64,000 nt of DNA from Enchytraeus crypticus (GCA_905160935.1 CAJHZI010000484.1:1-64000), one strand, 5' to 3'. Shown: positions 1 through 15,880, counted from the stretch's first letter. Made by a program: numbers and translations. The notes: generated by a model from the letters alone, not told the origin.

Positions 1-1446
1 TACCCCGGTGTAAGAACCTGGGGTTTGATAAAAGCGATTCAAGCAATACGTGCTGAATCGCCGCCCGGCTACTCGAGGTCATCAAATGGCTTAAAAGAAT
101 TATTGAAGCAGACTGCATTAAATCTTTGCAAAGTCATGGAAAGCCTTTGCCAAAGAAAAGATGTCTCTCGCTTATCGCCGGTTTGCTCTGCAATAAGTCT
201 GCCTATGCCATTAATAAAGTCAACTCCTTCGGGATTCATCGGGCCCATGGTTCAATAGCCACCGGAACAACTTCATATCCTAAGGACAGATCACGGTAGT
301 TATCCAACTTCCTAGAGGCGGCATGAACAGCAGCACCACCGGCCTGTGACTGAAGCGTATTCAGGTAGGAGTTGCCATGTGTCAAATGGAACCGTGGCGG
401 GCCAAACGCGCAACATTTCCCGTTGCCCCAGGGCACTAAAGTCATGCCGTCCGGACGCTTGCCGGTTGATTGGAGCAACCACTTGGCTCCTAGAGGAAGG
501 GATGTGCCTGCTCTCGAAAGTGCTCGCCATATTATGTCATTTAAATTGTGATGTGCGAGACCATTCTACCTGAGCTTGTTTTGAGGAGAGGCCGTGGAGA
601 CCTAAAGCGTCGATTCATGACCGCAGGGGCACATGTGAGGCTCGCAAGTTTTCGCCCTAAACGGAAACTAACAGCTACTCGAATCGCCTCATTGTCTAAA
701 AATAGCCCACAAGAAGCAACAGGGAGAGCGTGAAGCCAGTCGCTGCTTCTTTTAGTTGATACAGCTAGGAGTCGTGCTCTGTCTACTGCATTGGACTGGG
801 ATTCTAACAGACTGTTATAAATCCGATACACTATAGGACGGTCCCATGATTTCTGGCTACTGACTGAGGTAGAAGGTGGAGCACTGGAGGTGAGGCTTTT
901 GGACCAAACTGACAACGCAACGTCAATGGAACTATCGGCAGAAAGGGAGCACTTATGAAGGATGGCGTCTGGCAACTGCCTCGTTCCCATCGCTGATGCC
1001 AAGAAGGCTGAAGGCGCGATATGGGAAACAAGACGAATTCCAAGACCACCCATGCTCACCGGTAGACTGGCTTGCTGCCACTGCAAATCAGACAAATCTG
1101 CGTTGATAACGGCGCATAAGCATTGGCTAAGAGCCTCGTCGTAGTCTAAAAGCCGCGGATTAGAGAAGCTCGGACTAGAGCGCAGAACGTGCATAAGTTT
1201 AGGTGCACTTAAAGAAAAGCGAAGGATTGTTAAGCATCATGAGCGGCTAGCGACTTCAAGCGCGATGCTGTACGTTTGAGGTCTTCAAGGCGACTGGATA
1301 AAGCGGTGGTAGTAGCTTCTTCTCCAGCGAGTGGCGCGCCGAGTAGAGAACTATGGGATAGGCACATTGGCACAAATGATGACAAAACTGAGTTGCCCGG
1401 AGATTTGCAAACTGATGAAATGACTTCGCACTTGGTGCGATTCAAT
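1..1446 (-). mobile_element. LINE A: 5'-truncated, frameshifted non-LTR retrotransposon, C-terminal part of the ORF2-type protein
   Basis: Read on the minus strand, several overlapping frames together give the C-terminal third of a metazoan reverse-transcriptase ORF. Conserved blocks, from memory of the family, are LPVSMGGLGIR (about 1040), DRARLLAVS (about 770), GKRPDGMTLVPW (about 450) and FLWQRLSMTLQRFNAV (about 150), ending at a TAG near 79. At least three frameshifts break it: near 1233, between 478 and 545, and near 240. It is therefore a dead copy. The 5' end stops at an ATT run near 1447. The 3' end lies at or before base 1, so the tail is not visible. A second copy of the same 3' end lies at 4963-5213. 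I cannot assign it to a named clade. Confidence 0.85.
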
Positions 1447-1534
1447 TTATTATTATTATTATTATGACAAATGTGATTACATTAGTTTCACCAGAGAAGT
1501 ACAGTCCAATCGCAACAACCTAACAGAAGTGGAG

Positions 1535-1672
1535 TAAAAGCTAAAAAAATTAATGTTAACGTCAGTTTCTTCACTCGAAAGCGATGTCAGTGACGGGCGA
1601 GCTAAAGATTTGAACCCCAAACATACTGATCCGCGGTCGAGTACTTTACCGACATCGCCACTGGCTCCAGCC
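1535..1672 (-). mobile_element. T1 SINE, near full length
   Basis: This is a copy of the window's commonest repeat, a tRNA-like SINE of about 135 bp. On the minus strand it starts with GGCTGGAGCCAGTGGCGATG. A Pol III B-box-like GGTTCAAATC follows (one change here: GGGTTCAAATCTT). The 3' domain contains CACTGACATCGCTTTCGAGT and GACGTTAAC. Confidence 0.9.
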
Positions 1673-2625
1673 AAGTTAACAATTAAGAAAAGAAATATTA
1701 GCGCTTTAAAAAAATAAATTGTTGCTCGACTTTACGGTTTCCCTAGTCCAGAAATACCAAGAACTTGAACAGCTGATCTATGGAAAGTACTAGAAGTATG
1801 CTAACCTATTAGACAAATAGTAGGCCTACTATGCAAAAATCTCGCACCGTTAGCTCTTAGACACTAGAAAATAAATATAATCTGTGGCATTAAAGTATAC
1901 CCGTGCAACCACAATGTTAACAGGAAATATTCCATATGACTCGAATAATCCATAACAAATTACTGTATAACAAGCTAGATTTTCTGTTTCAAATATTGTA
2001 AATGAATTTATACATAATCTACAGGGATAGTGTGAACTATCAGTTCTAAAATACATTTAATCTCTAAGCTACTGGTCTTGTGTTTACATTTAACGAAAAA
2101 TTGATCTGTAGTATCACATATCAAATGTTAATCACATGTGAATAAACAATGATGCACTGTTGGTCTAGACCAGGATTATAATAGCAGCTAAGTCCGGCTG
2201 TTGCAGCAATGCATCCAGCTAGGCAGCTTCTAGCCTTCCAGTGGACTTCCTATTCCGCATTACGAAAAGATAAAGACGCAAAAAGTCAAGTACATAGCAT
2301 TTCATAGTACATCCGTATAAATATGATATTGTAATAATATACATAGTTTTCCATTCTCGAGATTTATAGTGTAAGTTATTATTTATTTTATTATTTATTT
2401 TATTAGTCGTCAGTGTATATAAGCCTTTTAGTAGAATTCAATAAATCAGCCGCTAGCTTACGTCAGTTACCTTATGCATCAATCGTTTATGCTAGTAATT
2501 AAAATTTGTTAGCGCAGAATTAGTGTTGAGCTTTCTTGACTGAAAACGACATAGAGCAGTTACTAGTAGCGTTATGATATTCTATCTTTTCTAGGTTATA
2601 TTTATTAATGGCTCTAATGGTTTAG
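1673..2625. other. AT-rich non-coding stretch
   Basis: No coding-like frame, splice-site pair or recognisable repeat is visible. There is a short ATTTATTTTATT tract at 2380-2402 and one TAGGCCTA palindrome near 1825. Confidence 0.6.
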
Positions 2626-2907
2626 ATAATAATGTATAATGTATAATAATGTGTAATGTATAATAATGTGTAATGTATAATAATGTGTAATGTATAATAA
2701 TGTATAATGTATAATAATGTGTAATGTATAATAATGTGTAATGTATAATAATGTGTAATGTATAATAATGTGTAATGTATAATAATGTGTAATGTATAAT
2801 AATGTATAATGTATAATAATGTGTAATGTATAATAATGTATAATGTATAATAATGTGTAATGTATAATAATGTATAATGTATAGGCCTAATAATGTATAA
2901 TGTATAA
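2626..2907. repeat. Tandem array of a 17-bp unit
   Basis: About 16 copies of GTATAATAATGTGTAAT occur, with an interspersed variant in which TGTGTAAT becomes TGTATAAT. The long reading frame across it on the minus strand comes only from this repeat. One unit near 2880 is interrupted by AGGCCTA. Confidence 0.9.
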
Positions 2908-3470
2908 ACTGCGGCATAAAAGCGATAGCACCATAAAGTACTCTACCAGTAAGCTCTTCGCATTGAAAGTCAATATAATAGTGAAATAGAATATTTCATA
3001 ACCCGTAACTTTAAGAGTAATAAACGTTTAATTTCAAAATGAATGGTAGTAAAGGCGCCAGAGCAAGAAAACAATATAAAAACATTACCGTATAATATTA
3101 TTACCGAAAGTGTATCTTTATGCATTGGAAAAATGACTTGAAATGCAGCTGAAATCGTTGAGCCTACATGATAAAATGTTCCACATCGATTCCTGCTGCT
3201 GAATCAGCAGCTGCTTAGCTGGTCTAGCACAGTACAGAGCAGCTGTGCGAAGCTGCAGCAGCAGCTGCCAGCAACAGTCAAGCAAAAAGCTGATTGCCAG
3301 AGGAGGCAGCTGCTACTATCCCGTGGCTGCTGTTTGCCTCACCGCAAGTCACAAGTGTCGCCAAAAAATCAATGTCTATCTTTTTAAATATAAAAATAAT
3401 GAAACCAGTGTGGAAACTTTCGTATTATTCAAAGAAAAATGAGATATTACTAATTAGTTTAAAGAGACAC
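2908..3470. other. Non-coding stretch with a CAGCTG cluster
   Basis: Four CAGCTG palindromes (E-box type) lie at 3208, 3240, 3262 and 3307, within many CTGC/GCAG words. The rest is AT-rich, with no recognised gene. A second, denser cluster lies at 4728-4816. Confidence 0.6.
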
Positions 3471-3474
3471 AGTC

Positions 3475-3511
<37 letters not shown>

Positions 3512-3765
3512 GAGAGAGATAAAGTAAGAAAGAGAGATAGAGAATGGGAAGGTCTGACTGAGAAGCAGATATCAAGAGTCAAAAAGAGGGAGGGAGAGAG
3601 AGAGAAAGACAGCGAGAGAAGGCAGAAAGACACAATAGTGAGTGTATAAGTGAGAAAGCGAAAGAGAGAGAGGAAGTGATAGAGAAAGAGAGTGACAGAG
3701 AGTGCAGAGAGAGAGAGAGTGAGAGAGAGAGAGAGACAGACAGAGAGAGAGAGAGAGAGAGAGTA
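3471..3765. repeat. (GA)n-rich low-complexity tract
   Basis: An interrupted GAGAGA tract of about 295 bp contains AAAGAGAGAG and GACAGAGAG variants. Many GA tracts in this window follow LINE C 3' ends. Here I see no flanking LINE C sequence. Confidence 0.9.
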
Positions 3766-4720
3766 TATATTTTGCTATACTTTATAAGTAGGCTATTGAT
3801 TGATACTTACTTTAACCAACCGGAATAGGCAGGCGAGGTCTGACGTGAAACGTCTTCCATAGGATTCCAGTCCTGACGCTAGAACTATCTAGCTGACCAC
3901 CGTTACCTTACTCTGTCTTTATTATGTAATTCAATGTATTTAGACTTTCGAGGAATGTACTTAACTATTTATTCAGTGCACCTAGTTCCTAGTATTGGAA
4001 ACTGTGTTTATTTGAGAGTAGTATAGTTCTAAATTAACTTTTTAGATTAATTTGGCTTAAAATTCTAGAAAAAGCGAAAAAAACTTATTTGACAGCCTTA
4101 CAGATCTGTAAAGTTATAGAATATTCATATTTATAGTAAAAAGCCAAAGTTAACGTCAGTTAATTTCCTGTCTCAAAAAATATATCAGGGACCGCGAGAT
4201 GATAAATTAGAACTTAGCACCCACTGATCCACATTTCGCTATCTCACCTATAAGCTACAAACTCAACCCAGGTATATACATGTTCAAGAACAATTTACCA
4301 AGTCAAAAGTACCACTATAGTCTACACACCTTAATTTACACAATTGAATGCAAATAATATGCTATATCCACCTGATACTCTGTAATCTATGAGCTCCTAA
4401 GCACAAATCATCTATGTAATTGACTACCTCGATCCTTACTGAGCACACCCTAGACTAATCAAAAGAATCAATATCATCACAGACTTGCTCTTAATAAATA
4501 TTTTACGCCTTTGCATTCAATTAACATGCCTACATTGGCTACTCAACTTTGACTCTCTGTAACTTTACTCCTAACGCACTGCATTACCCTACCACTAATG
4601 CTTTGACTGTTAACGTTATTACGAAAAGTATACATAGTAATTTACAGAAATGCTAAAATCATTAATGTTTATTATCTCAGTTACGTCAAGCGGAGCAGAT
4701 GACTAATAGCACGACACATT
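3766..4720. other. AT-rich non-coding stretch with a degraded T1 SINE
   Basis: At about 4135-4235, minus strand, AAGTTAACGTCAGTTAATTTCC and later ACTGATCCAC keep the order of T1 landmarks, but most of the element has decayed. Nothing else is recognisable. Confidence 0.45.
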
Positions 4721-4830
4721 CAGCCAGCAGCTGTTATAGCTGCCCCAGTGCACAAACAAGCAACAGCTGCTGCAGCTGCTGCAGCTGCCTTTGCGTACAC
4801 ACAGCAGCTGCAGCTGCGGTGCCGGCCCGA
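4721..4830. other. Dense CAGCTG cluster
   Basis: Six CAGCTG palindromes lie within 89 bp (4728, 4764, 4773, 4782, 4805, 4811). They match a bHLH E-box core and could be a regulatory cluster or merely an expanded CAG/CTG repeat. No gene is adjacent. Confidence 0.5.
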
Positions 4831-4912
4831 TACTGGCTCCCCAGCAGTTAACGGTGTGGCGCTGCAGATACATTTATTTTAGGGGAAACTTCTGGTGATC
4901 ATCAGGGTAACA

Positions 4913-4952
<40 letters not shown>

Positions 4953-4962
4953 TAATAATAAA

Positions 4963-5213
4963 AAGGGCCCGATGAATCCCGAAGGAGCTGACTTTATTAA
5001 TGGCATAGGCAGACTTATTGCAGAGCAAACCGGCGACAAGCGAGAGACTTCTTTTCTTTGGCAAAGGCTTTCCATGACATTGCAAAGATTTAATGCAGTC
5101 TGCTTCAATAATTCTTTTAAGCCGTTTGATGACCTCGAGTAGCCGGGCGGCGATTCAGCACGTATTGCTTGAATCGTTTTTATCAAACCCCAGGTTCTTT
5201 ACACCGGAGTAAT
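4963..5213 (+). mobile_element. LINE A, severely 5'-truncated copy (3' end only)
   Basis: This is the 3' end of the LINE A seen at 1-1446, now on the plus strand. It starts abruptly at GGGCCCGATGAATCCCGAAG, runs through the last roughly 48 codons to CTCGAGTAG (about 5135), and ends with CCAGGTTCTTTACACCGGAG. It sits between an (AAT)n tract (4915-4950) and an A-rich tail that has become a 61-bp tandem repeat. Short 5'-truncated copies with A-rich tails are typical of target-primed reverse transcription. Confidence 0.88.
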
Positions 5214-5403
5214 AAAAAAATAAAAAAATAATAATAGTAAGAATAATAAAAATAAAAATAATAGTCGTAATAGTAATAAAATAAAAAAATAATAATAGTA
5301 AGAATAATAAAAATAAAAATAATAGTCGTAATAGTAATAAAATAAAAAAATAATAATAGTAAGAATAATAAAAATAAAAATAATAGTCGTAATAGTAATA
5401 AAA
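5214..5403. repeat. Three copies of a 61-bp A/T repeat, derived from the LINE A tail
   Basis: The unit contains AATAATAATAGTAAGAATAA and AATAATAGTCGTAATAG. It begins directly at the 3' end of the LINE A copy, so it probably arose by expansion of that element's tail. Confidence 0.88.
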
Positions 5404-6160
5404 TGAGACCAGCGTATAAAATATGACAATAATAACAGTAGCCTAATAGTTTTGATATATATGCTATATGTTCTATGTTGCATTGACGAACTTTCTTAAT
5501 AGCATTTTACAGATCGGTACTTATAGTACTCGTCGTAAATAAGAAATTTATTACATTTTGCAGCAAGATTTTATGACAAGCAATTGCCAATTCTCTCCGC
5601 TATGTGCTAAGTATAATTTCCAATTAGGTTTCAGTGGAGTAAACTAAAACCTCCCACTTCAGTCATACACACTCGAATGAGAGTCGTTGAATCCTAAAAC
5701 AAGTAGGATGCTCTCCTCTACCACCTCCTCCGTTTCGTTGAATATTTTGAAGCCGATACGTCACGCTACGTATAAACAGGCGTTTGATGTCGAGATGTTA
5801 TCCTATGTCTAATGGACCTTTATCATGAACGACCGCAGCTCTCATTGAATACTGCAAACAGGAAGCCATGGATTCTATGCCTTAATTTAATCCATAAGTC
5901 CCTGATATTACCATACGGCGAGTAACCGGAAGTAAAAAGGAAGTTTTAATTAACTCAAAACCTAACGGCATAAAGCAGTAATTAAAAATCGAGAAGGATT
6001 TATATTACAAATGTGTACATAGTAATAATAATAATAAAGGTTTAACGTCCGTGTCCTCATCCAGGGATGATCATCTTCAGTTTTACATGCAATCAGACAT
6101 TCTTATAATTTACAACAATTTAAACTGCAGCGAATATCGCAGGCTGAAAAGACTAGTCAT
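5404..6160. other. Non-coding stretch ending in a T3 SINE tail
   Basis: Mostly unrecognised. At 6022-6072, minus strand, a T3-type tail is present: an AAT run, then GGTTTAACGTCCGTGTCCTC and ATCCAGGGATGAT. Nothing else could be identified. Confidence 0.55.
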
Positions 6161-6448
6161 TAGACGGCGGGATTAGCGCACTTGGTTTAGTTGCGCGTCA
6201 ATTATCGAAGTTTAGCTGCATCGACTTCGGTTAGTACTTTGTGGGTGACCACCTTGGAAGACCGAGTGTTGGTAAAAAGGTTAGGAAGGAAAAAATCCCA
6301 GGGTGATGGAAGGTTATTCTTAAATCCGCGCCGGCTGCAATTGATGCGCCATCAAAAGGCAACGATTACTAATAACCATGGAGAGGAAGAAGGAAATGTG
6401 TCTTAAACAAGCATCTGTGCTTCCTGACCCAGTGTGCCGTTAAAAAAA
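6161..6448 (+). mobile_element. 5S rRNA-derived SINE (SINE3-like), copy 1
   Basis: The segment 6204-6274 aligns by eye with the 3' half of metazoan 5S rRNA. It keeps TCGAAGTTTAGCTGCATCG, then CGGTTAGTACTT and GGGTGACCACCTTGGAAGAC, then CGAGTGTTGGT. The first 43 bp, which should match the 5' half of 5S, have diverged. A non-5S body follows, with CCGCGCCGGCTGCAATTGAT and CTAATAACCATGGAGAGG, ending in an A run. A second copy lies inverted at 37738-38004, so this is a mobile family and not a 5S pseudogene. Confidence 0.82.
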
Positions 6449-6469
6449 ATTCCTATCTTAAAAGCACAT

Positions 6470-6545
6470 CAGTGACGGGTTTGCACGGGATTAGAACCCT
6501 GCACCTGCTGATTCGTGGTAGGACACATTCGATCACGCTACTGGT
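6470..6545 (-). mobile_element. tRNA-like SINE fragment, distinct from T1
   Basis: On the minus strand GGGTTCTAATCC resembles a Pol III B box. It is followed by CCGTCACTGATG, as in T1. The head differs from T1, so this is probably a divergent or related family. Confidence 0.5.
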
Positions 6546-6555
6546 TTATACTCGT

Positions 6556-6687
6556 GGCTGGAGCCAGTGGCGATGTTGGTAAATTATTCGACCACGGATC
6601 AGTATGTGCGGGGATCAAATCCTGGGCTCGTCCGTAACTGACATCGCTTTCGAGTGAGGAAACTGACGTTAACTTTAGCTTTTTTTA
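6556..6687 (+). mobile_element. T1 SINE, full length
   Basis: It starts GGCTGGAGCCAGTGGCGATG and contains GGGATCAAATCCTGGGCTCG (B box with one change). It ends GAGGAAACTGACGTTAACTT, followed by AGC and a T run. Confidence 0.92.
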
Positions 6688-7213
6688 TTTATAATAATAC
6701 TCAGGGAACAAACGGCTGTCACGTGACTCTTAAGATAATCTATCTTATTTCTCTGGTAACACTGGTATTCACTCCATTCCATTGGACACAGCACAGTCCG
6801 ACAGTCCAATACGTCCACGACAACATCAGCGGGTGACGAAATAGACGTTAAAACTCTCATTAAATTATCAACCAAGATGATATTTATCACTTTATTTTAA
6901 TACCGTATGTTTAACGAGATAGACAGTTGATAGTCTATTGTTCTAATACTGTCAAGGCCAGAGAATCCAATTAGATTAAATCTAATCGACAGTCGTTCAT
7001 TTTTGTTTGAAAAAGATTTTTCCATATATATTTTTTTTCCAGTACTGTAGGTACTTCAACTGTCCACAGATTCATAGAACTTTCACAATAAATTTAAATA
7101 CCACATTTCTGCAATAAATTTAAATTAAGTGCAACCAATATATAAATGCATATCCACGCAATATAAAGTTATTCTGACTCTTGCCCACAATCTATCAGTC
7201 CATTTATATATCA
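6688..7213. other. AT-rich non-coding stretch
   Basis: I see no gene, splice pair or mobile element here. Confidence 0.55.
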
Positions 7214-7453
7214 AACAATCAATCCATTGAAACAGTCCAATCAGAAAAGAGCTAACAATCAATCCATTGAAACAGTCCAATCAGTAAAGAGCTAACAGTC
7301 AATCTATTGAAACAGTCCAATCAGGAAAGAGCTAACAATCAATCTATTGAAACAGTCCAATCAGTAAAGAGCTAACAGTCAATCTATTGAAACAGTCCAA
7401 TCAGAAAACAGCTAACAGTCAATCTATTGAAACAGTCCAATCAGAAAACAGCT
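7214..7453. repeat. Six exact-period copies of a 40-bp repeat
   Basis: The unit is AACARTCAATCYATTGAAAC followed by AGTCCAATCAGWAAAVAGCT. The six copies fill 240 bp with no length variation and only a few substitutions each. The array lies about 170 bp beyond the poly(A) signals of the C19orf53-like gene. Confidence 0.95.
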
Positions 7454-7621
7454 ACCAGAGATTATAATCAGTTTCATTTCTGAATGATATCAGTGGACTA
7501 GCCAGTCTACAATTCAAACACTACACAAACCTAACCAATCCAGCCATCAACTCAACCCAAGACACAAACTTTCAGTTCAAGTTCAGTTCAATTTTCAGAA
7601 GCTTAGCTTCATTCAAAGTTA

Positions 7622-7647
7622 TTTATTATAAGAACTAAATATTTATT
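7622..7647 (-). terminator. Poly(A) signals of the C19orf53-like gene
   Basis: Two AATAAA hexamers occur on the minus strand. One at 7642-7647 overlaps the stop codon; the other is at 7622-7627. The second is the more plausible signal because cleavage is expected 10-30 nt downstream. Confidence 0.6.
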
Positions 7648-9447
7648 AAGATTTAGTCTGTTTCTTGGACGCTGAAGAATTGCTGTCGCCCAGAGAAACC
7701 TTGAAAGCTTTTGCTTCAGAGTTGGTAGCACTGAGCGCAATCTCCTTCTCTACCTTGTTCTTGATTGAACGTTCCACGGCCTGTGGCACAAAAAATATTT
7801 TAGTATATTTAATAAATGCATAATATTTAAAAAATAAACAATAAATAAACAATATTAACCTTCTATTTATACTAGCCATTATCCTACTATTTACAATCGT
7901 AGTAGTAAAATTAGTGATAAATAACAAAGGACCCTTGCAACCATTTGTAACATATGTTTAAACCCCTTCGGTCATCACACCCAGCAATCAAAATCATTTA
8001 TAGAGCATTTATTGACCTTCCTGCACCAAATAACATCTTAAAGGCTAAAGACAAGACCAAAGTCAGTTTTTTGTTCGAGTAAAAGCAGGTAAAGCTACGG
8101 TTAACGTCAGTTTCCTCTCAAAAGCGACGTCAGTGATGGGTGAGCCCAGGATTTGAACCCGCACATACTGATCCACGGTCGAGTATCGTACTAAGTTCAG
8201 CTAGTCTATTCACGATAATTACATTTTAATTTCTACTAGAAAATATCAAATGCTCAGCAATAATGGTTGTATCAAGCACTCTCTTTCGTGACCTCGATTG
8301 CTGAAAAGATATACTGAGTATCAGAGAATATTTCTTAATATTTGTTACATCTGATATTGATAAATTTAAACATGTGTCAAATCAGCAACAGATGCAAAAC
8401 TCACCTCTAAATTCAAGTGCAACATCTAAATAAATTATGTAAAACAATACCTAGGTAAAAAGCATCATTAAATCTATAAGTAATGTCTACAATAAATTTG
8501 AAACTCTTAAGGGATCTGGTAATATATTATTTTTTAATTCAAACCTTTTGTAACTTGACAGACTCCTGGTGCTTTGCTTTCTTTGGAGCAATAGTGACAG
8601 CTGTAACAAACAATCACACTATTAATGCATAGAATAACTAGTAAACGGTTTTGATAAGCGGTAATGGTTTACAATTTTAAACGACAAAGCCTGAGGTGAA
8701 TTGAAACCTCGTGGGTTCAAATCCCAGCCGCGCTGATCTGAGAGTAAAATCTCGGACATTCACTGGACTGGTTATACGAAAAATGGTCTAAATTGCCTAA
8801 CGGATTAAACATGTGGTTTTAAACAGTGATAGATATCAACATAGTTGATTATTCACTATAACGCATGTTTACTATACTAAAAGTTGTAATAGAAGAATGG
8901 GAAGATAGGTAGGAGAATGCAACAAATGTTAGACGATTTGATAACGTAGTCAAAAGTGCTTATAGAAGTACGGATATAGGATTTATTCATGCACAATTTT
9001 GCCTGATATTTGTAGGAATTAATGGGTTTATTTAAGTTAGGGCTGGACATCAAGGATAACAGCAATGTTAGGACATGTAAAATTTACAATTTGAAATCTA
9101 CAATTCACCTGTATATTTGTACGTAATGAAGAACGATGTTTAAAAGCCTCTCAGTCAGCGTCTTAATGACTAACACAAACTGATAGTAAAATAGATCTTA
9201 ATGTTAACTGACTATTGCGATCAATCTTTTAATTGCAATGCGCAATTAATAAAGATAAACTATAAATACTGAATAGATAAACTGAATATTGCGATCAATC
9301 TTTTAATTGCAATGCGCAATTAATAAAGATAAACTATGAATACGAACATCCTTTCTTCAAACCAAGCGGTTTCTTCTGATGCTTCGGCTTTTGTTTCGGA
9401 GGAGCAGCCGTACTCGATTTCGCCTTTTTAAAACTTCCCTGAGGCAT
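7646..9447 (-). CDS. C19orf53: C19orf53/Leydig cell tumour 10 kDa protein homologue (UPF0390, DUF2462), 3 exons, 96 aa
   Basis: Minus-strand exons are 9348-9447 (ATG at 9447), 8545-8600 and 7646-7780 (TAA at 7646-7648). The phases fit exactly (100, 56 and 135 nt). Introns end in TTGTTACAG and TTTTTTGTGCCACAG. The protein starts MPQGSFKKAKSS. Its core is KKGSVTIAPKKAKHQ (about residues 31-45), followed by a Lys/Glu-rich helix AVERSIKNKVEKE, and it ends in a Ser/Lys tail. From memory, the human protein (99 aa) shares the MxQG start, the IAPKKA core and the charged helix. The family is a small, very basic, probably nuclear or nucleolar protein of unknown molecular role. The exon 1 donor is weak (GAT|GTTCGT), but it is the only GT that keeps the frame. 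A T1 SINE lies in intron 2, and a T2 SINE and a 74-bp duplication lie in intron 1. The start is 465 bp from that of Rab35 on the other strand. Confidence 0.87.
8085..8195 (-). mobile_element. T1 SINE, in intron 2 of the C19orf53-like gene
   Basis: It has TGTGCGGGTTCAAATCCTGG (B box intact) and the 3' AACTGACGTTAACC. The first roughly 20 bp of the head are lost. It lies in the same transcriptional direction as the host gene. Confidence 0.88.
8655..8865 (+). mobile_element. T2 SINE, in intron 1 of the C19orf53-like gene
   Basis: It contains the B-box-like CGTGGGTTCAAATCCCAGCC. The body has ATCTCGGACATTCACTGGAC and the tail GTGATAGATATCAACATAGT. Other copies lie at 23654-23835 (minus), 57430-57655 and 57975-58204. 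It is antisense to the host gene. Confidence 0.88.
9208..9343. repeat. Direct duplication, period 74 bp, abutting a splice donor
   Basis: GCGATCAATCTTTTAATTGC is followed by AATGCGCAATTAATAAAGAT in two nearly identical copies. The second copy ends 4-5 bp from the exon 1 donor of the C19orf53-like gene. TTTTAATTGCAATGCGCAATTAA is itself partly palindromic. Confidence 0.9.
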
Positions 9448-9912
9448 TTCTAACAATCTGCATGTACACAAACTGAGCGATATTAAAATTTTTACAAATG
9501 TAAATAAAACATCTTGTTTCTTGTCTTCGTAATCTACCAATGCTTAAGTATACACTGGAATCCAAAACAAAACCCTTTGATTTAGATTACAACTTAACGA
9601 AAATTTCGGAATTTAACAACTAGTAAATTTAACTTGGCATAATAGTTATAGTGCATCTTAAATTCTCTAAACAAAGCTACAGTGACAATTTCGAGACGCA
9701 TGCCGCACATTCAAAGATGTAACTTTATTTACAATCAAGGATCTCAAAGCATTGTTAATTAATGTTATGGATCCTTGATTAGTTTATAAATATACGCAAA
9801 ACCTAATAATTTTTTAGTGAATTGCTAGAAGTTAGGCTGAGTTTGTCGGTGATAGCTGTCTATTCTCAATATTTATTGTCTCATATTATGATCTATTGCA
9901 AATACTTCTACT
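9448..9912. promoter_or_regulatory. Probable bidirectional promoter between C19orf53-like and Rab35
   Basis: These 465 bp separate two divergent start codons, so both 5' UTRs and both promoters must fit here or in undetected 5' non-coding exons. No clear TATA box or CpG-rich core is visible. The inference rests on gene arrangement alone. Confidence 0.55.
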
Positions 9913-15163
<5,251 letters not shown>

Positions 15164-15880
15164 TGTCGTTACCAGTCTTCTGCAGAGATATGTTAGTAAA
15201 TGAGACAGGGGAGTAGGGGTCTTGGGTTCTACATTGGTGCAGTGTCAGCGACGGGTCGGATTAGGCTTGTCGTTTCCACTGAACTGCGGTACTTTGATTC
15301 CTGTCTCTTGCTGCTGCGTGTGTTTCGTATACTGCTAGGTTTTTTTGTAATAATGGTAATTAGAATAAAGTTTTAACGTCCTTTTCCTCGTGCAGGGATG
15401 ATGTCACGGACTTCCCCACATGTTGCTACAAATCAGTTCATCCATCTGTTTTGAAAAACATGTATTGAATAGAGCCATTGGCGGGGCTAATGGTGTATTT
15501 TGTTAAACATCCCAGATATCATCTTCTGATGGTTAAATGTCTGTTAAATTTTTATTTTCTGTGTTTCTTTTGTGATTGATTGATTGTTGCTGTTAAATTA
15601 TGCATGTATTCAACTTAAAATGTTTTTCTAAAGTAATTCTTTAAGAATTTCGAGTCCCACTTAAGTGCATTTAAAATATAGAACTATATTTGTTACGTCT
15701 ATAGATGCCACTGGTAATTGTTGCCTAACTTTAACATATTCTAAACATATATTCTAAAATGCTTCAAATATAATTTTTTTAATATTCTAAATTATTACAA
15801 GTTAGACCAGTTTGGAAGATCTTCGTTTTGCTTATGACGTCATTCTGGTGTCACTTTAAATTAAGCCTTACTGATGGTGG
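15164..15880 (+). other. Rab35 3' flank/3' UTR with a T3 SINE tail
   Basis: AATAAA at 15364-15369 is the first poly(A)-like hexamer after the stop, but it lies inside a T3-type tail (15358-15425, minus: AAAGTTTTAACGTCCTTTTC and CAGGGATGATGTCACGGAC). The 3' UTR may therefore use a SINE-supplied signal. The rest is unrecognised. Confidence 0.5.

Noticed and set aside
2591..2917. 108-codon minus-strand frame
   Set aside because: Consists only of the 17-bp tandem repeat.
7214..7453. CRISPR array
   Set aside because: Contiguous repeats without spacers, in a eukaryotic genome.
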